A DNA stretch of 64,000 bases from Brevibacterium sp. UCMA 11754 (GTDB lineage Bacteria > Actinomycetota > Actinomycetes > Actinomycetales > Brevibacteriaceae), in assembly GCF_021532275.1 (NCBI RefSeq), contig NZ_JACBOT010000031.1:405448-469447 (forward strand), read 5' to 3'. Within the stretch, counting starts at the first letter, position 1, and each line of letters starts with the position of its first letter. The notes beneath the pieces are model-generated. The model made no database searches, was not told where the DNA came from, and saw only the letters and a list, made by a program, of their open reading frames with translations. Positions 1 through 8,547 of this stretch are shown in pieces. The position numbers were made by a program, and so were the translations under genes.

Positions 1-42
1 AACTATCACTCCACTTTCAGAGATGAGCTTCAGACTGGATAC

Positions 43-798
43 ATGACCACAGCAAACGATACCGACATCGAAGCCACACTCCTCGTTGTCGACGATGAGC
101 CCAATATCCGCGAACTCCTCTCGACCAGCCTGCGCTTCGCAGGCTTCGACGTCGTCTCGGCTGCCAACGGTGCCGAAGCACTTCGTCTGGCCGAGCAGAC
201 CAACCCCGACCTCCTCGTCCTCGACGTCATGCTGCCGGACATGGACGGCTTCACCGTCACGCGTCGCCTCCGCCAGATCGGCATGAACGCTCCGGTCGTG
301 TTCCTCACCGCCCGTGATGACACCTCGGACAAGATCACCGGCCTCACCGTCGGCGGCGATGACTACGTGACGAAGCCCTTCAGCCTCGAAGAGGTCGTCG
401 CCCGCATCCGCGCCGTGCTGCGTCGGACCCGCAGCCTCGAAGACGAAGAGAACGCTGTCATCATGGCCGGCGACCTCGAACTCGATGACGACACTCACGA
501 GGTGCGTCGCTCCGGCATCCTCATCGACCTCTCCCCCACCGAGTTCAAGCTGCTGCGCTATCTCATGCTCAATACGAACCGGGTGCTCTCGAAGTCCCAG
601 ATCCTCGACCATGTCTGGGAATACGACTTCGGCGGGGACACCGGAATCGTCGAATCCTACATCTCCTACCTGCGCCGCAAGATCGACGTCACGCCGGAAA
701 CGGACGCCGCCGGACACCCCGTCGAAATGGAGTGGACGCCGATGATTCAGACCAAGCGCGGCGTGGGCTACATGCTGCGCACACCAGAATCCAAGTAG
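43..798 (+). CDS. OmpR-family response regulator, MprA-like
   Basis: A DNA-binding response regulator of 251 residues. The receiver domain (about residues 13-127) has the acidic pair VVDDE, phospho-acceptor D61 in LLVLDVMLP, and the T/K switch in FLTARD and VTKPF. A winged-helix domain (about 140-245) ends in the typical GVGYML. It is followed after 30 bases by its likely kinase and then by an HtrA protease, the order of mprA-mprB-pepD in mycobacteria, so a role in envelope-stress signalling is inferred. No Shine-Dalgarno is visible; CAGACT sits six bases before the ATG, so it may be leaderless. The family is certain, the specific orthology is not. Confidence 0.9.
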   Translation: MTTANDTDIEATLLVVDDEPNIRELLSTSLRFAGFDVVSAANGAEALRLAEQTNPDLLVLDVMLPDMDGFTVTRRLRQIGMNAPVVFLTARDDTSDKITGLTVGGDDYVTKPFSLEEVVARIRAVLRRTRSLEDEENAVIMAGDLELDDDTHEVRRSGILIDLSPTEFKLLRYLMLNTNRVLSKSQILDHVWEYDFGGDTGIVESYISYLRRKIDVTPETDAAGHPVEMEWTPMIQTKRGVGYMLRTPESK

Positions 799-816
799 TC
801 GGTCAAGCTCAGGCGC

Positions 817-822
817 TAGATT
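817..822 (+). promoter_or_regulatory. Probable leaderless -10 box of the sensor kinase gene
   Basis: TAGATT lies six bases before the GTG at 829, and no ribosome binding site is present. This matches a TANNNT -10 whose transcript starts at or beside the start codon. It would let the kinase be transcribed independently of the regulator upstream. Confidence 0.5.
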
Positions 823-828
823 ACTCAC

Positions 829-2682
829 GTGGTAAAAGAATCCCGTCCTACCAAACCCGGCTTCTGGGAAGAATGGTCGCTGACCACCAAGCTGCTGGCC
901 ATCATGATGTTGCTCATGCTGCTCGTTCTCTCGGGAACGAGCGCCTGGGTGCTCGAGAACCTTCGCGACAGCCTCGTCGAACGCACCGATGAGAGACTCA
1001 TCAATGCTTCGGAGACGCTTGCCAAGCAGGCCTATCAGGATGTGTTCCAGCCTGCCCAGCTGCAGTCGTCTTCATCGTCGAGCAAGGACCAGTCAGCGGA
1101 CTCGGACAGCAGTGACGGGACGGAATCCTCAGCTGGCGCTCCCACCACCATCGATTCGAGCTCGTGGGACGAGCTCAAGAGCCTCATGCCCGGAGGCTTC
1201 TACGTCCAGTTCTATGATACGAGCGGCAAACCGATCAGCGATCCTGTGGCTCCCGAGCCGGGCAACAGCCCGGTTCTGCCGAAGATCAACGAGTCGAAGG
1301 TCTACGCGCAGGGCGGTGAGCCATTCACGGTCCCCGGGAGTACCTCACAATGGCGGGCGCGTGCGATGAAGGTCCAGAACACGGATGTGCTCGTCTCGAT
1401 CGCGGTGCCCTTCGACCGCGAGATCGACAACATCAACGAGCGGGCCCGCAACACGATGATCGGCATCGGACTGCTGGCATTGGCCATGGTGGCAGGCGTC
1501 GGATACTGGGCGATCAACAACACCTTCCGCCCGCTGCGCGACATCGAGAAGACCGCCTCACGGATTGCCGCCGGCGACCTGAGTCAGAGAGTGCCGACCT
1601 TCCCCCGCAACACAGAGCTCGGTCGCCTGTCAGGCGCACTGAACACGATGCTGGGACGGATCGAGGACTCCTTCGACGGGCAGACGCGATCGGAGAAGCG
1701 CATCCGCCAGTTCGTCTCCGATGCCTCGCACGAGCTGCGCACACCGCTGGTGACCATTCGCGGCTATGCCGAGCTCTACCGGCAGGGCGCGATCACGAAA
1801 TCAGATGACATCGGAAACGCCATGGAACGCATGGAATCCGAAGCCAAACGCATGGGCGTGCTCGTCGACGACCTCGTCGTCCTCGCCCGCCTCGACGAGC
1901 AGCGACCCGCCGAGATCGGTCCAATCGACCTCCACCGGATCGCCCGCGACGCCGCCGCCGACGCGGCTGCTCAGGCCCCCGACCGCGACATCAGCTTCAT
2001 CGGCCTCGATGGGGAAGATGCCCAGCCCGTGCCGATGATCAGGGGCTCGGAGTCGAAGATCCGCCAGGTCATCGTCAACCTCGCCGGCAACGCTGTCCGC
2101 CACACCCCCGAGCACACCGCCATCGAGTTCGCCGTCGGCGTCGTCGGTGGCCGCGCCGAGGTGACTGCGGAGTCCGCTGGCCCGTCGGATAGTCAGGACA
2201 CCGGGTCAAAGACCGGGGCTAACAAGACGGTGGCGAAGGACAGAACCCGCGAACGCGGATTCGTCACCGGCGGTGTCCGCATCTTCCGCCGAGGCGACTC
2301 GAACGGCAACGATCAGAACGACGCCCAGGCGCCCACCGGCATCGTGCCCGATATGACTGCGGCCGGCTCCATCACCGTCGACGATTCGCTGCGCGGATTC
2401 CCCAACGGACGAGTCAGGTTCGAGGTTCGCGACCACGGCGACGGGATCGATCCCGAGGTCGTTCCCCGGATCTTCGAGCGATTCTACCGCCTCGACGTCT
2501 CCAGGACTCGAGACACCGGCGGGTCGGGCCTCGGACTCTCCATCGTCAAGGCGATCGTGGAGAACCACCACGGTTCGATCACAGTGCACCAGACACCGGG
2601 AGGCGGTGCGACGTTCCGCATCGATCTGCCCATCTCAGAAACTGAAGACAGCGCTCCGGACGCACGAAAGGACGAGCGATGA
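829..2682 (+). CDS. Sensor histidine kinase, MprB-like, with a long insert in the ATPase domain
   Basis: A membrane sensor kinase of 617 residues that starts at GTG. It has a first membrane helix at about 20-38, an extracytoplasmic domain rich in Ser/Asp to about 205, a second helix at about 207-230, a HAMP linker, and a HisKA domain with H301 in ASHELRTP. The HATPase has its N box near residues 411-435 (NLAGNAVRHTP) and its G boxes near 527 onward (RDHGDGI, then GGSGLGLS). Between them lie about 85 extra residues (roughly 440-525) that are polar and basic; related kinases have only a short strand there. Presumed partner of the regulator upstream. Its stop overlaps the start of the HtrA gene by four bases. 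Confidence 0.9.
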   Translation: MVKESRPTKPGFWEEWSLTTKLLAIMMLLMLLVLSGTSAWVLENLRDSLVERTDERLINASETLAKQAYQDVFQPAQLQSSSSSSKDQSADSDSSDGTESSAGAPTTIDSSSWDELKSLMPGGFYVQFYDTSGKPISDPVAPEPGNSPVLPKINESKVYAQGGEPFTVPGSTSQWRARAMKVQNTDVLVSIAVPFDREIDNINERARNTMIGIGLLALAMVAGVGYWAINNTFRPLRDIEKTASRIAAGDLSQRVPTFPRNTELGRLSGALNTMLGRIEDSFDGQTRSEKRIRQFVSDASHELRTPLVTIRGYAELYRQGAITKSDDIGNAMERMESEAKRMGVLVDDLVVLARLDEQRPAEIGPIDLHRIARDAAADAAAQAPDRDISFIGLDGEDAQPVPMIRGSESKIRQVIVNLAGNAVRHTPEHTAIEFAVGVVGGRAEVTAESAGPSDSQDTGSKTGANKTVAKDRTRERGFVTGGVRIFRRGDSNGNDQNDAQAPTGIVPDMTAAGSITVDDSLRGFPNGRVRFEVRDHGDGIDPEVVPRIFERFYRLDVSRTRDTGGSGLGLSIVKAIVENHHGSITVHQTPGGGATFRIDLPISETEDSAPDARKDER

Positions 2683-4814
2683 GCAGCAACGACCCTAACA
2701 ATCAGGGCAACAACTCCGACAACAGGGGACGGCACGGGGATCAGGACCACCGGACGTTCCCCACCGATGGCTCACGCGAATCCTCAGACAAACCCCGCAA
2801 CTCGACTGCAGGGCACCAGGGCTCCACAGACGGACCCCGCCGTTCGGCAGAGGTCCCACGGACCTTCCCGAACGGTACGAACGGCTCGAATGGTCCTGCT
2901 CGGGTCAGTCCACCCGTTGCGCCTCCTACCCGGCCGAGCAGCCCTGAACAGAGACCAAGCCAAGGCGGCAGCACGGGTCAGGACCAGGCACCGACACAGA
3001 ATCAGGCTCCGTGGCAGGGACAGGACCCCCGGCAGGGGCAGAATCCTCCTCAGATGCAGCCGACTCGTGCTCAACCCCCTGTGGACTCACAGGCACGGTA
3101 CCCCGGCGCATCAGGGCAGGCTGGACCATCAGGGCAGCCCACGTCACCGGGGCAGCCCGGGCCATCAGGGCAGCCCGGGTTATCGGGACAGTCCGACGCA
3201 ACGGGGCAGGGTGGGCAACCTGCGTATGGCCCCGGCCAGAACTACGACGGAACCCAGCGCCATGATCGCGGCCCCGAAAACAGCAGCAACGGTCAGTACA
3301 GCCACCCCTATGCCGAAGTCGGCACACCCAACGGTGCAGCGCAGGCCGGCCAGAACTCCCCCGCTGACACGAACCCGTATGGCACTCCGTATTCTCAGGG
3401 AACCGGGCAGCCAGCAGCAGGCACAACTGCAGGTGCCGCCGCAGGAGCGGGTGCTGGTGCGGCTGCAGGCACAGGAGCAGCCGCATATGGCCAATTCGGC
3501 AGTCAGCCGAACCAGGGCGGGTACCCCACGTCCGATTACGCAGCGTTCCAGTCCGGGCCCGGTGGGCCAGGTGGGCCAGGCGGGCCAGGTGGGCCAGGCG
3601 GGCCAAGTGGGCCAGGCGGGCCGGGACCGTATGCAGACCAAGGACCCTACGGAGTTCCAGGACCGTACGGAGGCCAAGGGCCGTACGGAGGCGAAGCACC
3701 ACCTCGGCGAGAGAAGCGAGGTCCGGGTTGGGGTGCGACAATCGCCATCGCGCTGATCGCGGCCCTGTTGGGCGGAGGCGCAGCCTTCGGCGGGAGCTAC
3801 GCGCTTGGTGCCCTCGGCGGAGAGGATTCGCGCAAGGTCGCCGATCAGACCATCGAAACCCCGGACTGGACCGAGGTCGCCAAGCAGACTTCCCAAAGCG
3901 TCGTCTCGATCCAGGTCGGCACCAATGGGCAGGTGGAGGGACTGGGATCAGGCTCGATCTACGACGACCAGGGACACGTCATCACGAACAACCACGTGGT
4001 GGCCCCGGCCGACACTCCCTCCGGCGAGATCGCTGTGACGATGAAGAACGGGGGAACGATGAAGGCCGAGATCGTCGGCCGCGATCCCTCGACCGACATC
4101 GCAGTCATCAAGCTCGACCAGGTGCCGAAGGACGCTGGTCCGCTCCCTGTCGGCGATTCGAAGAAGATGAAGGTGGGAGATCCGGTGATGGCATTGGGCA
4201 ACCCCCTCGGCCTCGCGGACTCGGTCACCACCGGCATCGTCTCGGCCCTCGACAGGCCCGTCTCCACGGAGAACATCGGCGAAGACGCGAGCTCGCAGGA
4301 GAAGGAGATGACGATCACGAACGCCATCCAGACGGATGCCGCGATCAACCCCGGCAACTCCGGCGGTCCGCTCGTGGACGGTGACGGCAACTTCATCGGC
4401 GTGAACTCCGCGGCGGCCTCGCTGAGCCAGGCCGGTGAAGGCGGGCAGTCGGGATCGATCGGCATCGGGTTCGCCATCCCCGCCTCACAGGCCGTGATGA
4501 TCGCCGATCAGCTCATCTCAAGCGGCAAGGCACTGCATCCCTTCCTGGGGATCACGCTCACCGATGGACAGATCAACAGCGGCGGCACCACGCGTGGCAG
4601 TGCGAAGGTGCAGTCGGTGCAGTCCGGATCGCCGGCTGACAAGGCAGGCTTCAAGGACGGCGACGACATCGTGTCCGTGGCTGGAACCGAGGTGAACAAC
4701 GCGATCGCTCTGCGGGCACTCGTCCGTGCACAGCCGACGAACTCCCCCGTAGACTTCACCGTCATCCGCGGCGGCCAGGAGCAGACATTGAAGACGACGC
4801 TCGAGCTGAAGTAG
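2679..4814 (+). CDS. Membrane-anchored HtrA/DegP-type serine protease, PepD-like
   Basis: A 711-residue envelope protease. About 345 cytoplasmic residues are disordered and rich in Gly, Pro, Gln and Ser, including tandem GGP units. One membrane helix follows (about 349-376), then a trypsin-like domain with H439 (NNHVV), D473 (STDIAVIK) and S561 (NPGNSGGP), and a C-terminal PDZ domain (about 610-705). The catalytic triad is intact. The ATG overlaps the kinase stop (ATGA), so it is translationally coupled. By analogy with mycobacterial PepD it should degrade or chaperone misfolded exported proteins and may feed back on the two-component system; that is inference. The tail resembles those of other actinobacterial HtrA proteins but is long. 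Confidence 0.92.
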   Translation: MSSNDPNNQGNNSDNRGRHGDQDHRTFPTDGSRESSDKPRNSTAGHQGSTDGPRRSAEVPRTFPNGTNGSNGPARVSPPVAPPTRPSSPEQRPSQGGSTGQDQAPTQNQAPWQGQDPRQGQNPPQMQPTRAQPPVDSQARYPGASGQAGPSGQPTSPGQPGPSGQPGLSGQSDATGQGGQPAYGPGQNYDGTQRHDRGPENSSNGQYSHPYAEVGTPNGAAQAGQNSPADTNPYGTPYSQGTGQPAAGTTAGAAAGAGAGAAAGTGAAAYGQFGSQPNQGGYPTSDYAAFQSGPGGPGGPGGPGGPGGPSGPGGPGPYADQGPYGVPGPYGGQGPYGGEAPPRREKRGPGWGATIAIALIAALLGGGAAFGGSYALGALGGEDSRKVADQTIETPDWTEVAKQTSQSVVSIQVGTNGQVEGLGSGSIYDDQGHVITNNHVVAPADTPSGEIAVTMKNGGTMKAEIVGRDPSTDIAVIKLDQVPKDAGPLPVGDSKKMKVGDPVMALGNPLGLADSVTTGIVSALDRPVSTENIGEDASSQEKEMTITNAIQTDAAINPGNSGGPLVDGDGNFIGVNSAAASLSQAGEGGQSGSIGIGFAIPASQAVMIADQLISSGKALHPFLGITLTDGQINSGGTTRGSAKVQSVQSGSPADKAGFKDGDDIVSVAGTEVNNAIALRALVRAQPTNSPVDFTVIRGGQEQTLKTTLELK
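3561..3628 (+). repeat. 9-bp tandem repeat encoding Gly-Gly-Pro units
   Basis: About seven copies of a GGTGGGCCA-like 9-mer encode a GGP/SGP run in the disordered N-terminal part of the HtrA protein. The copies are nearly identical at DNA level, so the length is probably variable between strains by slippage. Confidence 0.8.
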
Positions 4815-4864
4815 CACCACTTGAGTGCAGATCGCTGTGGATGACGATCTCACTTAAGTGCGTT

Positions 4865-4902
4865 GAGGGTGTGGACAGCCAAGCGCTGTCCACACCCTCT
4901 TT
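4865..4902 (+). terminator. Intrinsic terminator after the HtrA gene
   Basis: A perfect 15-bp stem (4865-4879 with 4885-4899) with a five-base loop is followed by TTT. It lies 50 bases past the protease stop and closes the regulator-kinase-protease operon. A second weaker inverted repeat (CACTTGAGTG with CACTTAAGTG) lies at about 4817-4860. Confidence 0.8.
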
Positions 4903-4995
4903 CAATGGGCTTCTTCGAACACGGGTGAACCGCGATGCTGGGGTGAGTCCCGGTGCCTCGTTCCGAGCTCCGGTGCCCCGCCGCTAGGAGAAGTC

Positions 4996-5283
4996 ATGAG
5001 TTTCGAAGTCGATGCCGAACGCGTCTCATCCGCAGCCGCCGCCACTGCAGGGACCTCCCGCACCCTCGTTGCAGAATCCAATACGATGCTGAGGAATCTT
5101 CTGGCCCTGCAGGAGTGTTGGAAGGGAAGTGCGGCACAGAATTTCCAGACGGTCATCAATGAGTGGGAGGGCGCTCAGAAGCAGCTGTTCGAATCACTGA
5201 CCTCGATCCACGGGGCCCTCAACACTGCGGCCGCGCAGTACTCGGAGGTCGAGGCAGCGAACTCCCGACTCTTCGCTCCGTGA
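4996..5283 (+). CDS. WXG100 family protein (ESAT-6-like)
   Basis: A 95-residue helical-hairpin protein with W42-x-G44 in the turn (CWKGSA) and heptad-like hydrophobic spacing on both sides, the hallmark of WXG100 substrates of type VII secretion. The usual C-terminal YxxxD/E export signal is only approximate (YSEVE near residues 82-86). It is an orphan: no EccC ATPase or second WXG partner lies nearby. A good AGGAG site precedes the ATG. Its position between the protease operon and the psp operon suggests an envelope role, but the secretion route is not visible here. Confidence 0.85.
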   Translation: MSFEVDAERVSSAAAATAGTSRTLVAESNTMLRNLLALQECWKGSAAQNFQTVINEWEGAQKQLFESLTSIHGALNTAAAQYSEVEAANSRLFAP

Positions 5284-5485
5284 GCACCGACCATGCAGCC
5301 CGTCGTTCCCCGCGAATTTCCGCTGAGGGCGTCTGTTTGAGTTCTGTGTCCGCGTCTGGCAAATTGTCAGCCTTTATTAGTAGGCTGATAGCGATAGTTC
5401 GCGGCGGTGCCGGCTACGTTTCTCCAGCTTCGGAGACGAGCGGTCAGCACCGTCGGGTCAAGACCTATGCAGGAGTCGACTACGG

Positions 5486-6232
5486 ATGAGCATCTTCCAA
5501 AGGATCGCGGCGATCTTCGGCGCCAAGGCCAACAAGGCGCTGGACAAAGCCGAGAACCCCAATGAAACTCTCGATTATTCATATCAGAAGCAGCTTGAGC
5601 TGCTGCAGAAGGTACGCCGCGGTGTTGCCGATGTCGCCACCAGCCGCAAGCGCCTCGAACTGCAGATCACTCAGCTCGAACAGCAGCAGAACAAGCTCAG
5701 CGGCCAGGCCCAGAAGGCCATGGAGATGGGCCGCGAGGACCTTGCCCGTGAGGCACTGACGCGGAAGTCGGGGCTGGACCAGCAGATCACCGATCTGCAG
5801 GGCCAGCACGAGGGACTGCAGGGCGAGGAGCAGAAGCTCACGATGGCCTCGCAGCGTCTGCAGGCCAAGGTCGATGCCTTCCGCACCAAAAAGGAGACTC
5901 TCAAGGCCACGTACAACGCAGCCGAGGCACAGTCGAAGATCGGCGAAGCCTTCTCCGGCATCTCCGAGGAGCTCGGCGACGTCGGACTCGCAGTCCAGCG
6001 TGCCGAGGACAAGACCGCTTCGCTCCAGGCTCGTGCCGGTGCCGTCGACGAGCTCATCGCTTCGGGCGCACTGGAAGATGTCACTGGTTCCTCGAAGGAC
6101 GACATCAGTGCACAGCTCGACGCGCTCTCAAGCGACAACGACGTGGAGATGGAGCTCAACCGGATGCGTGATTCGCTGCCGGCATCTTCCGACAAGCAGC
6201 AGCAGTCGCTTGAAGGCGAGGACAAGCAATGA
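5486..6232 (+). CDS. pspA: PspA/IM30 family membrane-stress protein
   Basis: A 248-residue, almost wholly helical PspA/IM30 protein. It begins with the amphipathic N-terminal segment (MSIFQRIAAIFGAKANKALD) and continues as a long coiled coil to about residue 190. Members oligomerise on the inner membrane under stress and help preserve its integrity. It leads a four-gene operon (pspA-pspAA-htpX-pspAB) and its stop overlaps pspAA by four bases (ATGA). The C-terminus is acidic and Ser-rich. No PspF/PspBC-type regulators are present, as expected for actinobacteria. Confidence 0.93.
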   Translation: MSIFQRIAAIFGAKANKALDKAENPNETLDYSYQKQLELLQKVRRGVADVATSRKRLELQITQLEQQQNKLSGQAQKAMEMGREDLAREALTRKSGLDQQITDLQGQHEGLQGEEQKLTMASQRLQAKVDAFRTKKETLKATYNAAEAQSKIGEAFSGISEELGDVGLAVQRAEDKTASLQARAGAVDELIASGALEDVTGSSKDDISAQLDALSSDNDVEMELNRMRDSLPASSDKQQQSLEGEDKQ

Positions 6233-6513
6233 TCATCCGCATCATGGGCGAGGGACAGTTCGACATCGCCGACGTCGACCAGAACCTGTTGCAGAAGTAC
6301 GACAACCAGGTTGAAGACGCCGTCAACGCCGCCGATGAAGAGGCCGCCCGAAAAGCTCTGCATGCCCTTCACGACTACGTCGTCGGACACGGCAAGCCCG
6401 TCTCGGACGACTTTCTGGGAACGAGTGAGGCCGTCGTGCCGTTCGTCGATGCGACTCTGCAGGAGATCACAGAGCTCCTCACCGGTGAAGGCTTCATCCC
6501 AGATCCAGCCTGA
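6229..6513 (+). CDS. pspAA: PspA-associated protein PspAA
   Basis: A 94-residue acidic protein starting MIIRIMGEGQFD and ending in PDPA, matching the small PspAA family encoded next to pspA in actinobacteria and archaea. It has no membrane segment and no catalytic motif. Four-base overlap with pspA indicates translational coupling and probably stoichiometric production. Family assignment rests on sequence look and the characteristic operon; its molecular function is not established. Confidence 0.85.
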   Translation: MIIRIMGEGQFDIADVDQNLLQKYDNQVEDAVNAADEEAARKALHALHDYVVGHGKPVSDDFLGTSEAVVPFVDATLQEITELLTGEGFIPDPA

Positions 6514-6600
6514 TCCACAAAGTTTGATATCGGTGACTCCGGCCCACTGCCTTAACCCAAGGCCGTGGGCCGGAACTGCCACACCCAGAGAGGAACCACG

Positions 6601-7509
6601 ATGAAGAATCGTTTCGTCAAGGACAACGGACTCACCATGCGTATGGGGTGGACGATCTTCCTGAACGGACTCATCTACGTGATCCTCATCCTCGCCATCT
6701 GGTGGATGCTCGGCGGCAGCACCGGCGGCGTGATCATCGCGGTCCTCGTCAGCGGCGGCGCGTTCTTCTTCCAGTGGTACTTCTCCGACAAGATCGCGAT
6801 GAAGGCGATGGGTGCACGGGAAGTCTCCCCCGAGGAAGCCTCGGAGCTGCACACGATGATCGACCGACTCTGCCAGCTCGCCGATTCGCCCAAACCGCGC
6901 GTCGCGGTCTCGAACTCAGCCATCCCCAACGCATTCGCCACCGGCCGTTCGCCGGAGCGCTCGGTCGTGTGCGTGACACGCGGCCTGCTCGAGAAGCTCG
7001 ACCGCGATGAGGTCGAGGTCGTGCTGGCACATGAGCTCTCCCACGTCGCCCATCGCGACGTCACCATCATGACAGTCGCCGGAGTCACCGGTGTCGTGGC
7101 CGCTCTCATGATGCGAGCCGGCTACTACATGAGCTTCGGACGATCGAACAACAACGGCGGCGTCCCCATCCAGCTGCTGTTCATCCTCGTCGGTGCCGTC
7201 GTCTACGGACTCTCGTTCCTCCTCATCCGCAGCCTCTCGCGCTACCGCGAGCTCGCCGCCGACAGGGCCGCCGCCATCCTCACCGGCGCGCCTTCGACAC
7301 TGGCCTCCGCGCTGACGAAACTCAGCGGCGACATGAGCAAGATCCCGGAGAAGGACCTGCGTGCCTCCTCCTCGGCGAATCATCTGGCGCTCATTCCCGC
7401 CGCCAGCGGCAAGGCCGCCCTCGGACAGCTCTTCTCCACACACCCCTCGCTCGACAAGCGTCTGGAGCAGCTGGCGCGGATCTCCGGGCAGCTCTCACAG
7501 CCCCAGTGA
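6601..7509 (+). CDS. htpX: Zinc metalloprotease HtpX
   Basis: An M48 membrane protease of 302 residues that degrades damaged membrane proteins. Two N-terminal membrane helices (about 13-60) are followed by the zinc motif HELSH beginning at H144, two more hydrophobic segments (about 160-220), and the downstream RELAADRAA motif carrying the third ligand. ATG 6601 is preferred over an in-frame GTG at 6565 because GAGAGG stands just upstream and the family N-terminus (MKNRF) begins here. Position third in the psp operon ties proteolytic quality control to PspA. Confidence 0.93.
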   Translation: MKNRFVKDNGLTMRMGWTIFLNGLIYVILILAIWWMLGGSTGGVIIAVLVSGGAFFFQWYFSDKIAMKAMGAREVSPEEASELHTMIDRLCQLADSPKPRVAVSNSAIPNAFATGRSPERSVVCVTRGLLEKLDRDEVEVVLAHELSHVAHRDVTIMTVAGVTGVVAALMMRAGYYMSFGRSNNNGGVPIQLLFILVGAVVYGLSFLLIRSLSRYRELAADRAAAILTGAPSTLASALTKLSGDMSKIPEKDLRASSSANHLALIPAASGKAALGQLFSTHPSLDKRLEQLARISGQLSQPQ

Positions 7510-7559
7510 GCTTCGCCCGCAGACATCAACCGCACTGACCGACATCCACTAGGAGTTTC

Positions 7560-8159
7560 ATGGGTTTCTTCGACGCTCTGTTGGGCCGTTCCAAACCGAA
7601 GCGTGCCAACCTCGACGACCTCTTCGCACTGCCACCCGCCGCACTGACGCTCGAGGCTGCAACCGGCTTCAAGCCCACCGGCGTCGGGGCCGTGGCGTTC
7701 CGACAGGTCGAAGGGGCGGCGTTCCAGTCCGCTGAGACCGAGAGCATCGCCCTCATCGGCTCGGACCCCGCTGCGAACGTGACCCAGCAGAACGACGGGT
7801 TCGGCTACACCTGGCAGGTCGTCTCCGACACCGACGCCGAGGTGGTCAACCTCGTCACCAATCTGCACGCCGTGAACTCGGCTCTGGTCAGCCAGGGCTT
7901 CGACACGATGCTGCTGTGCTCGACCGTGTACTTCGCGAACCCGGATGGGCGCCGCCTGGCACTCGTCTACCAATACAAACGCGGCACGTTCTATCCCTTT
8001 GCGCAGTCGGGTCCCAAGCAGCGCGACAACCCCCTGGAGATCCAGGTCCGCGGCGTACTGTCCAACGAGCTTCCGTTCGAAGAGGACACATCCAATTGGT
8101 CAGCCCTCTGGGATGCTCCCGGGCTCAATGACACACCAGAGGCCAATCAGCGACCCTGA
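7560..8159 (+). CDS. pspAB: PspA-associated protein PspAB
   Basis: A 199-residue soluble protein with the family N-terminus MGFFDALLGRSKP, found downstream of htpX in actinobacterial and archaeal psp operons. No catalytic motif or membrane segment is visible. An AGGAG site precedes the ATG by a few bases. It is the last gene before the palindromic terminator at 8262-8301. The protein appears full length. It is assigned by sequence similarity and operon position; molecular role unknown. Confidence 0.85.
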   Translation: MGFFDALLGRSKPKRANLDDLFALPPAALTLEAATGFKPTGVGAVAFRQVEGAAFQSAETESIALIGSDPAANVTQQNDGFGYTWQVVSDTDAEVVNLVTNLHAVNSALVSQGFDTMLLCSTVYFANPDGRRLALVYQYKRGTFYPFAQSGPKQRDNPLEIQVRGVLSNELPFEEDTSNWSALWDAPGLNDTPEANQRP

Positions 8160-8261
8160 CGTCTTCAAGTCAGCTGCGTTGAAGTCTTCACGTCAGCTGC
8201 TCGGAGGCTCTCTCCGCAGACGCAGACCGTCGCAATGACCCACTGGCACTGAGGATCAGCA

Positions 8262-8301
8262 ATGCAGAAGGGACGTCCCCGCGGGGACGTCCCTTCTGCA
8301 T
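8262..8301. terminator. 40-bp perfect palindrome, bidirectional terminator
   Basis: Bases 8262-8281 are exactly the reverse complement of 8282-8301, with CGCG at the centre. It lies between the convergent psp operon and the S4 gene and can fold as a 17-18 bp GC-rich stem from either strand. There is no clear U-tract, so it may act as a strong RNA 3' end or blocker for both. Confidence 0.8.
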
Positions 8302-8334
8302 CAGATGCTGTGTTCGCGGTTGTGGTTGTGGAGC

Positions 8335-8547
8335 CTATTCGACCGAGACCTCGATGACCTCGCCCAGGGCTTCGACGGTGTCTCCGGGACGAATCGTGGC
8401 ACCTCGGCGAGTTTCGACCTCACCATTGACCACGACTTCGCCGTCGGCGATCATGTCTTTGGCCATCGCGCCATGTTCGGCGACACCATGGAGTTTGAGC
8501 AGCTGACCGAGCTTGATCGAATCGCCGCGGATCTCAATCTTCTCCAT
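8335..8547 (-). CDS. S4-domain RNA-binding protein
   Basis: A 70-residue protein that is a single S4 fold (KLGQLLKLHGVAEHGAMAKDMIADGEVVVNGE). Such stand-alone S4 proteins bind structured RNA, often in ribosome assembly or stalled-ribosome rescue. Its ATG shares one base with the stop of the upstream gene (TGATG), so it is co-translated with it. The family is clear; the RNA target is unknown. Confidence 0.9.
   Translation of the reverse strand: MEKIEIRGDSIKLGQLLKLHGVAEHGAMAKDMIADGEVVVNGEVETRRGATIRPGDTVEALGEVIEVSVE

Noticed and set aside
3561..3628. Tandem repeats as a possible CRISPR array
   Set aside because: They are 9-bp coding repeats in frame in the HtrA gene, with no spacers.
4996..5283. 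A full type VII secretion locus around the WXG100 gene
   Set aside because: No EccB/C/D, mycosin or paired WXG gene lies nearby; only the orphan gene can be supported.
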